NCBI GenBank assembly: GCA_041392065.1
Contig: JAWKMU010000003.1
Location: 62,001 to 126,000, forward strand
Reading direction: 5' to 3'
DNA: 64,000 nucleotides
Source of the DNA: CAJQLB01 sp041392065
GTDB taxonomy: Bacteria; Bacteroidota; Bacteroidia; Flavobacteriales; Flavobacteriaceae
Position numbers and translations under genes: made by a program. Positions within the stretch are counted from its first letter, which is position 1. Each line of letters begins with the position of its first letter. This document shows, one piece after another, positions 1 through 8,400 of the stretch. The notes under the pieces were generated by a model. That model was not told the origin of the DNA, made no database searches, and saw only the letters and a list, made by a program, of their open reading frames with translations.

Positions 1-779
1 TCCATACCATCTCCAGAAACATTTGGCATATAACATGCCAAGAAATAATAATTACCATAATCAAACTTTGGAAGCTCTCCAAAAACTGCTTTTTGTTGAA
101 GCACTACTTTTTTTACACTTTCAAAATATTGATCGAGCTCTGCTTCTGTTCCGTTGTGGTGCAACACTAAATGAATGGATTGCCCATCAACAACAAAAGT
201 TCTTAGTCCATAGTTGCTTATTTCTGTTGGACTATCCATAAAGTACTGTAAATCTTTAGCATAAAACGTGTTGTCCTTTACTGGTTTTAATTGTGTTGCG
301 ACTTTCCAATTTAAATCTTCTCTAACATTAAATGTCACTTGCATTTCTTTGTCTCTCAGCTCAGGTGCATAGATAAAAGTTGCAGGCATATTTAAATGTG
401 CATGAGTTTCATCAACCTGACTGTAAGTACCATCTCCATGATTTGCAAACAAAGTATAGCTTACTTTAATGGTTCCGTTGTGTCCTGAAACTTTCCATGA
501 ATAAGGGTCTGGACGAGTAGCTTTTAACACTTTACCATTTTCGTCTGTTACTTTTACGTTATACACATTTTTTACAAACTCATGCAAAGCATAGCGTCCT
601 GGAGATGTTCTACTCATCCTAAATTCTGCCTCTTTAGACTTTAAATTTGTAAACGTCGCAACAATTTCAGCTTCGTGATGTACTGCGTTTTTAAACGATA
701 CTTCGTAAGTGGTTGAAACTTGTGCGTTAGTTTGTGTGGAAAAAGCAACTAAAATTGCCAAAAAAACTAGTTTTTTCAT
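1..779 (-). CDS. M61 family metallopeptidase, N-terminal part (cut by window edge)
   Basis: The start codon is at 777-779 and the frame stays open to base 1, so only about 259 N-terminal residues are present. The protein begins with a signal peptide (Lys-Lys, a hydrophobic core, then Asn-Ala-Gln), so it should be exported. The following beta-rich region, with phrases such as MSRTSPGRYALHEF and NHGDGTYSQVDETHAHLNMP, reads like the N-terminal domain of M61 (glycyl-aminopeptidase-like) peptidases. The catalytic HExxH and the usual C-terminal PDZ domain would lie outside the window, so activity cannot be judged. It is divergent from the TonB receptor that starts at 900. Family assignment is from recognition of the sequence only. 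Confidence 0.8.
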   Translation of the reverse strand, partial: MKKLVFLAILVAFSTQTNAQVSTTYEVSFKNAVHHEAEIVATFTNLKSKEAEFRMSRTSPGRYALHEFVKNVYNVKVTDENGKVLKATRPDPYSWKVSGHNGTIKVSYTLFANHGDGTYSQVDETHAHLNMPATFIYAPELRDKEMQVTFNVREDLNWKVATQLKPVKDNTFYAKDLQYFMDSPTEISNYGLRTFVVDGQSIHLVLHHNGTEAELDQYFESVKKVVLQQKAVFGELPKFDYGNYYFLACYMPNVSGDGM

Positions 780-872
780 TGATAACATTTTAAGCAACTA
801 AGATACTATTTTTGACTTACCACGAAAACCTATAAAAAGTTAAAATTGCCTTTGCTTTTTATCTTAATTTTC

Positions 873-880
873 TACTTTTG
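873..880 (+). promoter_or_regulatory. Bacteroidota -7 promoter element for the TonB receptor
   Basis: TACTTTTG matches TAnnTTTG exactly. A TTTG at 851-854 lies 18 bp upstream and fits the -33 element. The ATG at 900 follows 19 bp later. An in-frame TTG at 846 would be upstream of this promoter, which argues for the ATG. Confidence 0.75.
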
Positions 881-899
881 GTTGCTCAAAACCCTAAGA

Positions 900-2723
900 A
901 TGAAAACAAAAAATAGCTTATTTTTTATAGCAGCTTTATTAGCAGGAAGTTATGTTTGTCAAGCTCAAAACGAAACACAAAATCAAGAATTAGATTCTGT
1001 AGTCATCACTTCAAGCCGAATTCATCTTCCTTTTAAAGAAAACTCACGAAGCATTACTGTGATTTCATCATCTGAAATCATGCAAAGTACAGCGACCAAT
1101 GTGTCAGAACTATTGCAGCAAGTTGCAGGAGTAGATATGAGACGACGTGGTGTAAATGGCATGCAAGCTGATTTATATATTCGAGGTGGTAGTTTTGACC
1201 AAACTTTGTTGCTTATAGATGGCATTAAAGTTGAAGATGCTCATACTGGACACCATACCATGAATATGGCTTTACCAATTGAAACTATTGAGCGCATAGA
1301 AATCATTAAAGGTCCTGCCGCTCGTGTTTTTGGTCAGAATGCGTTTACTGGAGCTATAAATATTGTGACTAAAAATAATGCTGATAGTGTTAACGCAGCA
1401 AGCTTTCAAGTAGGTTCTTTTGGTCAGCAACATGTGTCTGGAACTGCTGGAAAAGATTTTGGAAACAGCTCGTTTATTGCACATGCTTCTATAAATACTT
1501 CAGATGGATACAGACATAACACAGATTTTAATAACCAGAATTATTTTGTAAAAAGTAGCTTCAATAAAAACAATACTCCTATTGATGTCATTGGTTATTT
1601 TACAGAGCGTAAGTTTGGAGCTAATGGATTTTATGCTTCGCCTTCAGCTGTAAATCAATACGAAGAAACTCAAAGTAGTTTGGTTGGAGTTTCAACAAAC
1701 TTTAAGTCTAAAAAGTTCAGTATATCACCACGTTTGTATTGGAGAAGAAATCAAGATATGTACGTTTTTGTGAGACAAAATCCATCTATTTACCGCAACT
1801 TGCATCAAACCAACAAAATTGGTGTAGAAATTAATGCGTCTTACTCTTCTAAAATTGGTGTTACTGGTTTTGGTGTTGATGTTGCTAAAGTATATATATC
1901 AAGTAACAATTTAGGAAAACACGATCGTGATATGGTTAATGTATTTTTAGAGCATCGTTTTAAATTTGCAAATGATAAATTGGATGTTACTCCAGGAATT
2001 GCTGTAAATTATTTTTCAGATTTTAAGTTTCATGCCTTTCCAGGAATTGATTTAGGTTATCAATTAAACGACAACCTAAAACTATATGCAAACGCTGGAT
2101 ATACCTACAGAATACCAACTTATACAGATTTATTTTACAGCGATCCAACAACTTCAGGAAACGAAAATTTAGATCCAGAAGAAGCCATTACTGAAGAAAT
2201 TGGTATTAAATATTTTAATCAGAATTTTAATGCTTCCGCAGCTATTTTTAATAGAGATTCTAATAATTTAATTGACTACGTAAAAGAAAACGAAAGCGAT
2301 AAATGGCAAGCCACTAACATTCAAGATTTAAACACCTTTGGGTTTGAAGCTAATGCTAATTATGGATTTAATACTTCAGGGTTTAATCAGAACATATCTT
2401 TTGGATATACTTATTTGAACGAAAACTTAAATAGTTCTGCATTTAACTTTTCAAGGTATTCAATCAATTCGTTAAAGCACCATTTTACAACAACATATCG
2501 CTCACAATTCTTCAAAAATTTAACTCAAAGTCTTGTTTATAAATTTGCTGAACGTACTAATGGTGAATCTTACAATGTTATGGATGCTAAAATCACATTA
2601 GCTTTTGATGCGTTTGAATTTTCGGTTATTGGAAACAATATTTTTAATGAAGCTTACACTGAAACCAACTTAGTGCCAATGCCAAAAGGTAATGTGTTGT
2701 TGGATGTGAGGTATAAATTCTAA
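900..2723 (+). CDS. TonB-dependent receptor
   Basis: A 607-residue outer-membrane receptor that would import a bound ligand with energy from TonB. The ATG at 900 gives a clean signal peptide ending near CQAQ. A plug domain follows (roughly residues 30-160) with the family phrases LYIRGGSFDQTLLLIDGIKV and IERIEIIKGPAARVFGQNAF, and then a beta-barrel ending in Phe (VRYKF), as expected for outer-membrane insertion. There is no carboxypeptidase-like N-terminal extension, which makes it resemble the BtuB/CirA-size group rather than SusC. The ligand cannot be told from the sequence, and no corrinoid, siderophore or SusD gene is adjacent. A strong promoter lies just upstream. Confidence 0.9.
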   Translation: MKTKNSLFFIAALLAGSYVCQAQNETQNQELDSVVITSSRIHLPFKENSRSITVISSSEIMQSTATNVSELLQQVAGVDMRRRGVNGMQADLYIRGGSFDQTLLLIDGIKVEDAHTGHHTMNMALPIETIERIEIIKGPAARVFGQNAFTGAINIVTKNNADSVNAASFQVGSFGQQHVSGTAGKDFGNSSFIAHASINTSDGYRHNTDFNNQNYFVKSSFNKNNTPIDVIGYFTERKFGANGFYASPSAVNQYEETQSSLVGVSTNFKSKKFSISPRLYWRRNQDMYVFVRQNPSIYRNLHQTNKIGVEINASYSSKIGVTGFGVDVAKVYISSNNLGKHDRDMVNVFLEHRFKFANDKLDVTPGIAVNYFSDFKFHAFPGIDLGYQLNDNLKLYANAGYTYRIPTYTDLFYSDPTTSGNENLDPEEAITEEIGIKYFNQNFNASAAIFNRDSNNLIDYVKENESDKWQATNIQDLNTFGFEANANYGFNTSGFNQNISFGYTYLNENLNSSAFNFSRYSINSLKHHFTTTYRSQFFKNLTQSLVYKFAERTNGESYNVMDAKITLAFDAFEFSVIGNNIFNEAYTETNLVPMPKGNVLLDVRYKF

Positions 2724-2780
2724 TTAGAAGATGTAGAAGTTGAAAAACTTCACACTATTTTAAATTACATAACGTTTTAT

Positions 2781-2788
2781 TAACTTTG
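2781..2788 (+). promoter_or_regulatory. Bacteroidota -7 promoter element for the cupin-like gene
   Basis: TAACTTTG is an exact TAnnTTTG match. No good -33 TTG is seen at the usual distance. The TTG codon at 2809 is 20 bp downstream, the same spacing as several other genes in this window. Confidence 0.6.
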
Positions 2789-2808
2789 AAAAGTTAAAAC
2801 ATTTGCCT

Positions 2809-3672
2809 TTGAAACTAAACCTTCATGACATTCCTCGAGTAAAAAACATTACTAAAGAGGAATTTATAAAACACTATTTTAAGCCACAAAAACCTGTGGT
2901 GATAGAACGTTTTATTGAAGATTGGCCTGCTTACTCCAAATGGAATTTGGACTATATGAAATCTGTTGCTGGAGAAAAAATAGTACCTCTCTATGATGAC
3001 AGACCTGTTGATTATAAAGATGGTTTTAACGAACCTCACGCTAAAATGAAAATGAGTGATTATGTTGATTTACTTAAATGTGAACCAACAAAATATCGTA
3101 TTTTTCTTTGGAATATTTTAAAAGAAGTACCACAGTTACAAAACGATTTTACTTATCCAGATTTTGGTTTAAAACTTATGAAAGGCTTGCCAATGTTGTT
3201 TTTCGGAGGAACAGATTCTTACACCTTTATGCATTATGATATTGATTTGGCCAACATTTTTCACTTTCATTTTGAAGGCAAAAAACAAATCATCCTATTC
3301 GACCAAAAACAGAATAAACATCTTTATAAAATTCCACACTCACTCATTACAAGAGAAGATATAGATTTTTCAAATCCAGATTTTGAAAAGTGGCCAGCAC
3401 TTAAAAATGCACAAGGTTACATTACCAATTTAAATCATGGTGAAGTTTTGTATATGCCAGAAGGCTATTGGCATTATATGAAATACATTACTCCTGGGTT
3501 TTCCATGAGTTTACGCTCAATTGCAAAAAATCCTAAAAACCTGAGTAAAGCGATTTATAATTTATTGATAATGCGAAATTTTGATAATTTAATGAGGCGT
3601 TTTAAAGGACAAAAATGGATTGATTGGAAAAACGAACAAGCTATTAAAACAACAAACAAGTATTTAAATTAA
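2809..3672 (+). CDS. Cupin-like / JmjC-domain protein
   Basis: A cytosolic protein of about 287 residues related to the cupin_8/JmjC group of Fe(II) and 2-oxoglutarate dioxygenases. Near the middle is FMHYDIDLANIFHFHFEG, which carries the HxD metal pair, and further on YMPEGYWHYMKY supplies the distal His. The substrate is unknown; relatives hydroxylate proteins or small molecules. No ATG is available before the conserved N-terminus. TTG at 2803 or TTG at 2809 are the candidates, and I prefer 2809 (reading MKLNLHDIP) because of its spacing from the -7 element. There is no signal peptide. It stands alone between two outer-membrane genes, so its context does not suggest a role. Confidence 0.8.
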   Translation: MKLNLHDIPRVKNITKEEFIKHYFKPQKPVVIERFIEDWPAYSKWNLDYMKSVAGEKIVPLYDDRPVDYKDGFNEPHAKMKMSDYVDLLKCEPTKYRIFLWNILKEVPQLQNDFTYPDFGLKLMKGLPMLFFGGTDSYTFMHYDIDLANIFHFHFEGKKQIILFDQKQNKHLYKIPHSLITREDIDFSNPDFEKWPALKNAQGYITNLNHGEVLYMPEGYWHYMKYITPGFSMSLRSIAKNPKNLSKAIYNLLIMRNFDNLMRRFKGQKWIDWKNEQAIKTTNKYLN

Positions 3673-3682
3673 AAACATATTA

Positions 3683-3690
3683 TATATTTG
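3683..3690 (+). promoter_or_regulatory. Bacteroidota -7 promoter element
   Basis: TATATTTG is an exact match to TAnnTTTG, 19 bp before the ATG at 3710. Confidence 0.65.
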
Positions 3691-3709
3691 CCCACTTAAA
3701 TTTTGTACA

Positions 3710-4201
3710 ATGAAAAAATTAATAGTTGTAATAGCATTGTTAAGCACAGTTTTTGTAAACGCACAGGCGTATCAAGGAAAAGGAGATAACAAGTTTCAAG
3801 TAGGAGCCAATTTCCAAAATAACGCTTCAGGACTTAATGTAAGTTATGACTTTGGTGTTGGTGAAAATATTTCGTTAGGAGTTTCATCAACTTATGCTTT
3901 AGGAATTGATGATAAATTAGATGCAGATTTTGGAGATCGTTTTGATATTAAAGTCCGTTTTAATGCTAACTTAGGAAATGTGGTAAATATTGATGAAAAC
4001 TTCGATATTTATCCAGGGCTTAATTTTGGGCTTAAAAACTTTGGTGGTCATTTGGGTATGCGTTACTTTTTCTCAGATGGCTTTGGGATTTTCACAGAAT
4101 TCAATACACCAATTGCAAAGTATAATTCAGATACATTAACGCCAGCCGAAAAAATTCACAATCAGTTTACCGTAAACTTTGGAGCTACTTTTAATCTCTA
4201 A
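3710..4201 (+). CDS. Small outer-membrane beta-barrel protein
   Basis: A 163-residue protein with a signal peptide (MKKLIVVIALLSTVFVNAQA). The mature part alternates polar and hydrophobic residues in short strands: FQVGANFQ, GLNVSYDFGVG, ISLGVSSTYALG, FDIKVRFNANLG, FTVNFGATFNL. It ends in a hydrophobic residue, as small 8-strand outer-membrane barrels do. It resembles flavobacterial DUF6646-type proteins, though I cannot confirm the family. It has its own promoter at 3683 and is not in an operon. Its role is unknown. Confidence 0.7.
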   Translation: MKKLIVVIALLSTVFVNAQAYQGKGDNKFQVGANFQNNASGLNVSYDFGVGENISLGVSSTYALGIDDKLDADFGDRFDIKVRFNANLGNVVNIDENFDIYPGLNFGLKNFGGHLGMRYFFSDGFGIFTEFNTPIAKYNSDTLTPAEKIHNQFTVNFGATFNL

Positions 4202-4219
4202 AGATATTAAGCTCATTTT

Positions 4220-4840
4220 TTAATCTTTCCAGCCCCAAGGTGCTTCTGGAGTTTCAATAGTTTTTGTTAAATCAAACGACACTCTAAACACTCTGTCTGT
4301 ACCTAATCGTCTTAGGTTGTAAGTGTATTTGCTATCATCTATTGTAATCCACCATGTGTTTGTAGATGCAACTGGAATGAGCATTTTTGTATGCTGATCT
4401 GCTGGAAATAATTGAATATTAGCTTGACCAGAGTTGGTGGTTGTTCCACCATACATGGTAATTTCATCTTCACTACCATCTTCATGTCTGTGATCGTGTT
4501 TTAATTCAATGCGATCATTTTCAAAGGTTAACACCCAAGTTCTAGATTTATCATCACCAACAAAAAACGGAATTTTAATCACATTGTCTTCACAAGAACG
4601 AACATGCATTACCAATTTTTTACCACCAAAATCTTCATCGTTTTCAGGAAGTTCTAAAGTGCCTTCATAGGCATTTCCACAAAGGGATTGCAGTGTGTTC
4701 CAGAATACATTAGCTTCAGTTGTTTCTACAACTTCATTCTTAACAATTGGTTCTTCAACAACTGTTTTTTCTTCTTTTTTGGTCTCGTTGCATGAAAACA
4801 TAAGACACACGCTTATTATGGACAATACTATTCTATTCAT
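4220..4840 (-). CDS. Hypothetical lipoprotein
   Basis: A 206-residue protein whose N-terminus has a lipoprotein signal (SVCLMFSC followed by Asn-Glu-Thr). A short Lys/Glu/Val-rich linker comes next and then a globular domain with several Trp and Cys residues (SLCGNAYEGTLELPEND, RTWVLTFENDRIELKHDHRHEDG). It is most likely anchored in the inner or outer membrane facing the periplasm. I do not recognise a named family. It lies tail to tail with the barrel gene ending at 4201 and is downstream of recX on the same strand with a 28 bp gap, so it may be co-transcribed with recX. Confidence 0.65.
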   Translation of the reverse strand: MNRIVLSIISVCLMFSCNETKKEEKTVVEEPIVKNEVVETTEANVFWNTLQSLCGNAYEGTLELPENDEDFGGKKLVMHVRSCEDNVIKIPFFVGDDKSRTWVLTFENDRIELKHDHRHEDGSEDEITMYGGTTTNSGQANIQLFPADQHTKMLIPVASTNTWWITIDDSKYTYNLRRLGTDRVFRVSFDLTKTIETPEAPWGWKD

Positions 4841-4868
4841 TTCTTTATTCTTTTTTTGAAAAATACGC

Positions 4869-5342
4869 TTATTTAATCAATTCATTTACCTTATCGTAAA
4901 CTAAATGCGATTCCCAACCTCTGTAAAGTAAATAATCGGCTAGCTTTTTCTTTTTTTTAAGTGAATTGGCTTCTTTTATATATTCTAGCCTTTTTTTAGC
5001 CAAAGTGTTGAAAGTTTCGATGTATTCGGTTTCATCTATTTCGCTAAGTGCCTGATTTATATTAAATTTGCTAATGTCCTTTTTCTTTAATTCTAGAGTT
5101 AAACGACGTCGTCCCCATTTTTTAATTCTAAACTTACCACTTACATATGTTTTGGCAAAACGTTCTTCATTTAGAAAGTTATGCTCCAAAAGATGGACTA
5201 TGATTTGGTCTATAGCCTCAGGAATCATTCGCATTCCTATTAATTTTTGCTGTACATCTTGGTGACAACGTTCTTGATAAGAACAGTAAGTTTGAAGCTT
5301 TAACAAAGCTTCATCAACCGTATATGTTTTGTTAGAAATCAT
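4869..5342 (-). CDS. recX: Regulatory protein RecX
   Basis: A 157-residue, lysine-rich, helical protein of the RecX family, which binds RecA filaments and limits recombinase activity. The three-helix repeats are recognisable: ALLKLQTYCSYQERCHQDV, IIVHLLEHNFLNEERFAKTYV and KWGRRRLTLELKKKDI, followed by a C-terminal repeat with LADYLLYRGWESHLVYDKV. The ATG at 5342 is chosen; a TTG 18 bp upstream in frame would only add MLLNCK. recA is not in the window. The gene is divergent from the large T9SS cargo gene. Confidence 0.88.
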   Translation of the reverse strand: MISNKTYTVDEALLKLQTYCSYQERCHQDVQQKLIGMRMIPEAIDQIIVHLLEHNFLNEERFAKTYVSGKFRIKKWGRRRLTLELKKKDISKFNINQALSEIDETEYIETFNTLAKKRLEYIKEANSLKKKKKLADYLLYRGWESHLVYDKVNELIK

Positions 5343-5411
5343 CTTGCAATTTAATAACAATTTGTTAATAAGTGATTTTTTATAACCACTTGATTTAAAG
5401 CTAAATTGATG

Positions 5412-5419
5412 TATATTTG
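5412..5419 (+). promoter_or_regulatory. Bacteroidota promoter (-33/-7) for the giant cargo gene
   Basis: TATATTTG is an exact -7 match. A TTG at 5390-5392 lies 19 bp upstream at the usual -33 spacing. The ATG is at 5455. Confidence 0.75.
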
Positions 5420-5454
5420 CGAGGTTTGTTTAGAATTAAAATTAATTAATCCCT

Positions 5455-8400
5455 ATGATAAAAAAATACTCCCTCGTATTAATAGCATTACTGTGCTCAT
5501 TTTTTTATGGGTTTGGGCAGGTAACTATTTTTAGTGAAAATATTGGATCAGGAACTGGTACTCAATCAATTGCAGCGACAACCTTTCAAAACTCCGGAAC
5601 TTTATCCTATGCAGGGACAGCAGATACAAGAACCTCTACTCCTTCTTCTGGATATACTGGATCTTCTGGTGGCAAAAATGTGTTTATTACAAATGTATCA
5701 GGTCGTTATTTTGAAATTTCAGCAATTAGTACAGTTGGCTATACAACATTAACATTATCTTTTGGTGCCTATAAAAGTACGAACGCTTCCAATATGTCTG
5801 AATTAGCTCTGGAATATAGTATTGATGGTATTGCTTGGTCGCCAATTACAATTCCTTCACAACCAACAGGTACTGGCACTGCTAATTGGAGATTAATATC
5901 TGGAATTAGCTTGCCTGGAACAGCTGAAGGTGTAACCACACTTCACTTAAGATGGACAAACAATAATAGTCCCGTTTCAACCCAATTTAGAATAGACGAT
6001 GTACTGCTGGAAGGTACTATATCCTGTTCTGACGAAGTCGATTTCGCCAACATTCAATTCCCTACAACATCACCTCAAACTATTACAGTTGGCAATACTT
6101 TTAATGTATATACCCAAGCATTCGAACCTGGAGTAACACCAAATGCAGGACAAGACCCAAATATTGAAGCTTGGATAGGGTATAGCACAAGTAATACAGA
6201 CCCAAGCACTTGGACTGATTGGGTGCCAGCTACATATAATGTTCAGGCTGGCAATAATGATGAATATGTAGCAGATTTGGGAGCAGTTATAACTGTGCCA
6301 GGAACTTACTACTATGCAAGTCGTTACAGGCTAAATGGCTGTGGTTTTTCTTATGGTGGAACAGGAGGAAATTGGAATAACGATTCCGTGCAGCTAATTG
6401 TTGAACCTGATCAAGTAGATTTTTGTAATGTAGATTATCCAAAGAATGGAAGTGCAATAGTTGGTGGTAATTTTAATGTTTATGCCCAAGCCTACGAACC
6501 AGGCGTTACCAATGCCGTAGGTCAAGGCGCTAATATTGAGGCTTGGATTGGTTACAATACTATAGGAATTAACCATCAACCATGGAGTGCTTCTGGATGG
6601 ACTTGGGTTCCTGCAACTTATGATTCTGATTTTGGAAATAACGATGTTTATGTAGCCGAAATTTGCAACTCCCAATCTTTAACTGCAAACACTTATTATT
6701 TTGCAAGTAGATTTAGATTAAATGGAAGTGAATTCTCTTATGGAGGTATTCAGGCTGACAACGTAGGTAATTTCTGGGACACCACTAATAACAATGGTAC
6801 ATTAATCGTTTATAATAATCCCAATAACGCGACTAATTTTATTGGTTGCTTTACCGATTCTGGTGTTGATTTAACCTGGTCTGCTCCTGCCTCTGGAACT
6901 ACTCCAGATGGTTATGTTGTTTTTGCTATTGAGGGAGCAACTGCTCCAGCAGGAACTAAAGGTGATGCGAGTACTTATACTGCTAATGCAGATTTTTCAA
7001 TTGCACCTACAATAACTCCTGCAACTCTTGGAAAAGTTGTTTATAAAGGAACAGGTACTTCTGCTTCAATAATAGGACTTACAGAAAACACTAATTATTC
7101 GTTCGCTGTTTTTGCTTATAAATTAGAAAATGGCACAGGTTGGTCAACTGGTTCTGGAGGAAGTAGAATACTTAATGGCCTTGCCCAAGATGATGTAAGT
7201 AATTTAGTAGCTACACCTTTAACCAATCAGGTAACATTAAATTGGAACAATCCTTTGCCTACTTCATGCTTTGATGAATTAATAATCGTAGCTAATCAAG
7301 GTACAGTTTCCTTTACACCAGCAACAAGCACTACTTATGCTCCTTTAGATGTAAATTATACTACAGGTAATTCTGTAGTTTATGCTACAACCAGTACTGT
7401 AAGTTCAAAAGCTATAAATGGTTTAGCCAATGGCCTAAACTATTGCTTTAAAATATTTATAAGAAGAGGTAGTGTTTGGTCAGATGGTGTAGAGGTTTGT
7501 GCAACTCCAATACTTACGTATTGTGATGCTACAAGTAATGTAGATGCATTTAATACTGGAATTACTGGAGTGGTATTTAATACCATAAACAATACTGGAA
7601 CCTCGCCCAATAATACCTATGTAGATTATACTGCAATTTCTACAAATGTATTGTTAGGAGAAAGTTATGATATTTCTGTAAACGTAAATGTTGATGGAAA
7701 TGGAACAGTTTATTCAAGGGCTTGGATTGATTGGAATCTTGATGGCGACTTTAATGACTCCAACGAAGAATATGATTTAGGCACTCTATATAACCCAAGT
7801 GGAACCATAGATCTTGATGGCGCTACATCAGAATCTCCATTTAGTATCGAAGTTCCTACAACAGCAAGTATTGGAAGCACAAGAATGAGAGTTGCTGCAA
7901 AATGGAATGCTTACCCAACTTCATGTGAAGATAATTACAGTGGCGAAATTGAAGATTACACCATAATTATTAGTCAGCCTTCAACAGCAGAAATTAATGT
8001 AAAAAGTAACAATATAACCATACCAAATGGTTTTAATGCTCCTTATGGTTTAAACAATACGTTATTTGGAGCTACTGATTTAGCTGGACCTTATACAGAA
8101 AAATCCTATTTTATTTCCAATTTAGGTTTAACAACCTTAAATCTAACCAATAATCCAATTGTAGAAATTATTGGTACAAATCCAGGTGATTTTATTGTAA
8201 CACAACAACCAAGCGCCAATTCTATTGCTTCTGGAGGTAGTGATCTTGAATTTAGAATTGAGTTTAGACCAACTTCCTCTGGATTAAGAGAAGCTCAGGT
8301 TAGAATCTATAATAATGATTCCACTGGAAGTGAAAATCCATATATTTTCGATATACAAGGTACTGGAACTTGTAGCACAACAATAACTACCAGTATGTGG

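Noticed and set aside
23..241. A 72-residue plus-strand frame at the window start
   Set aside because: It lies opposite the M61 peptidase frame, which has a signal peptide and family phrases.
846..899. A longer N-terminus for the TonB receptor from TTG 846
   Set aside because: It would begin upstream of the -7 promoter element and place extra residues before a good signal peptide.
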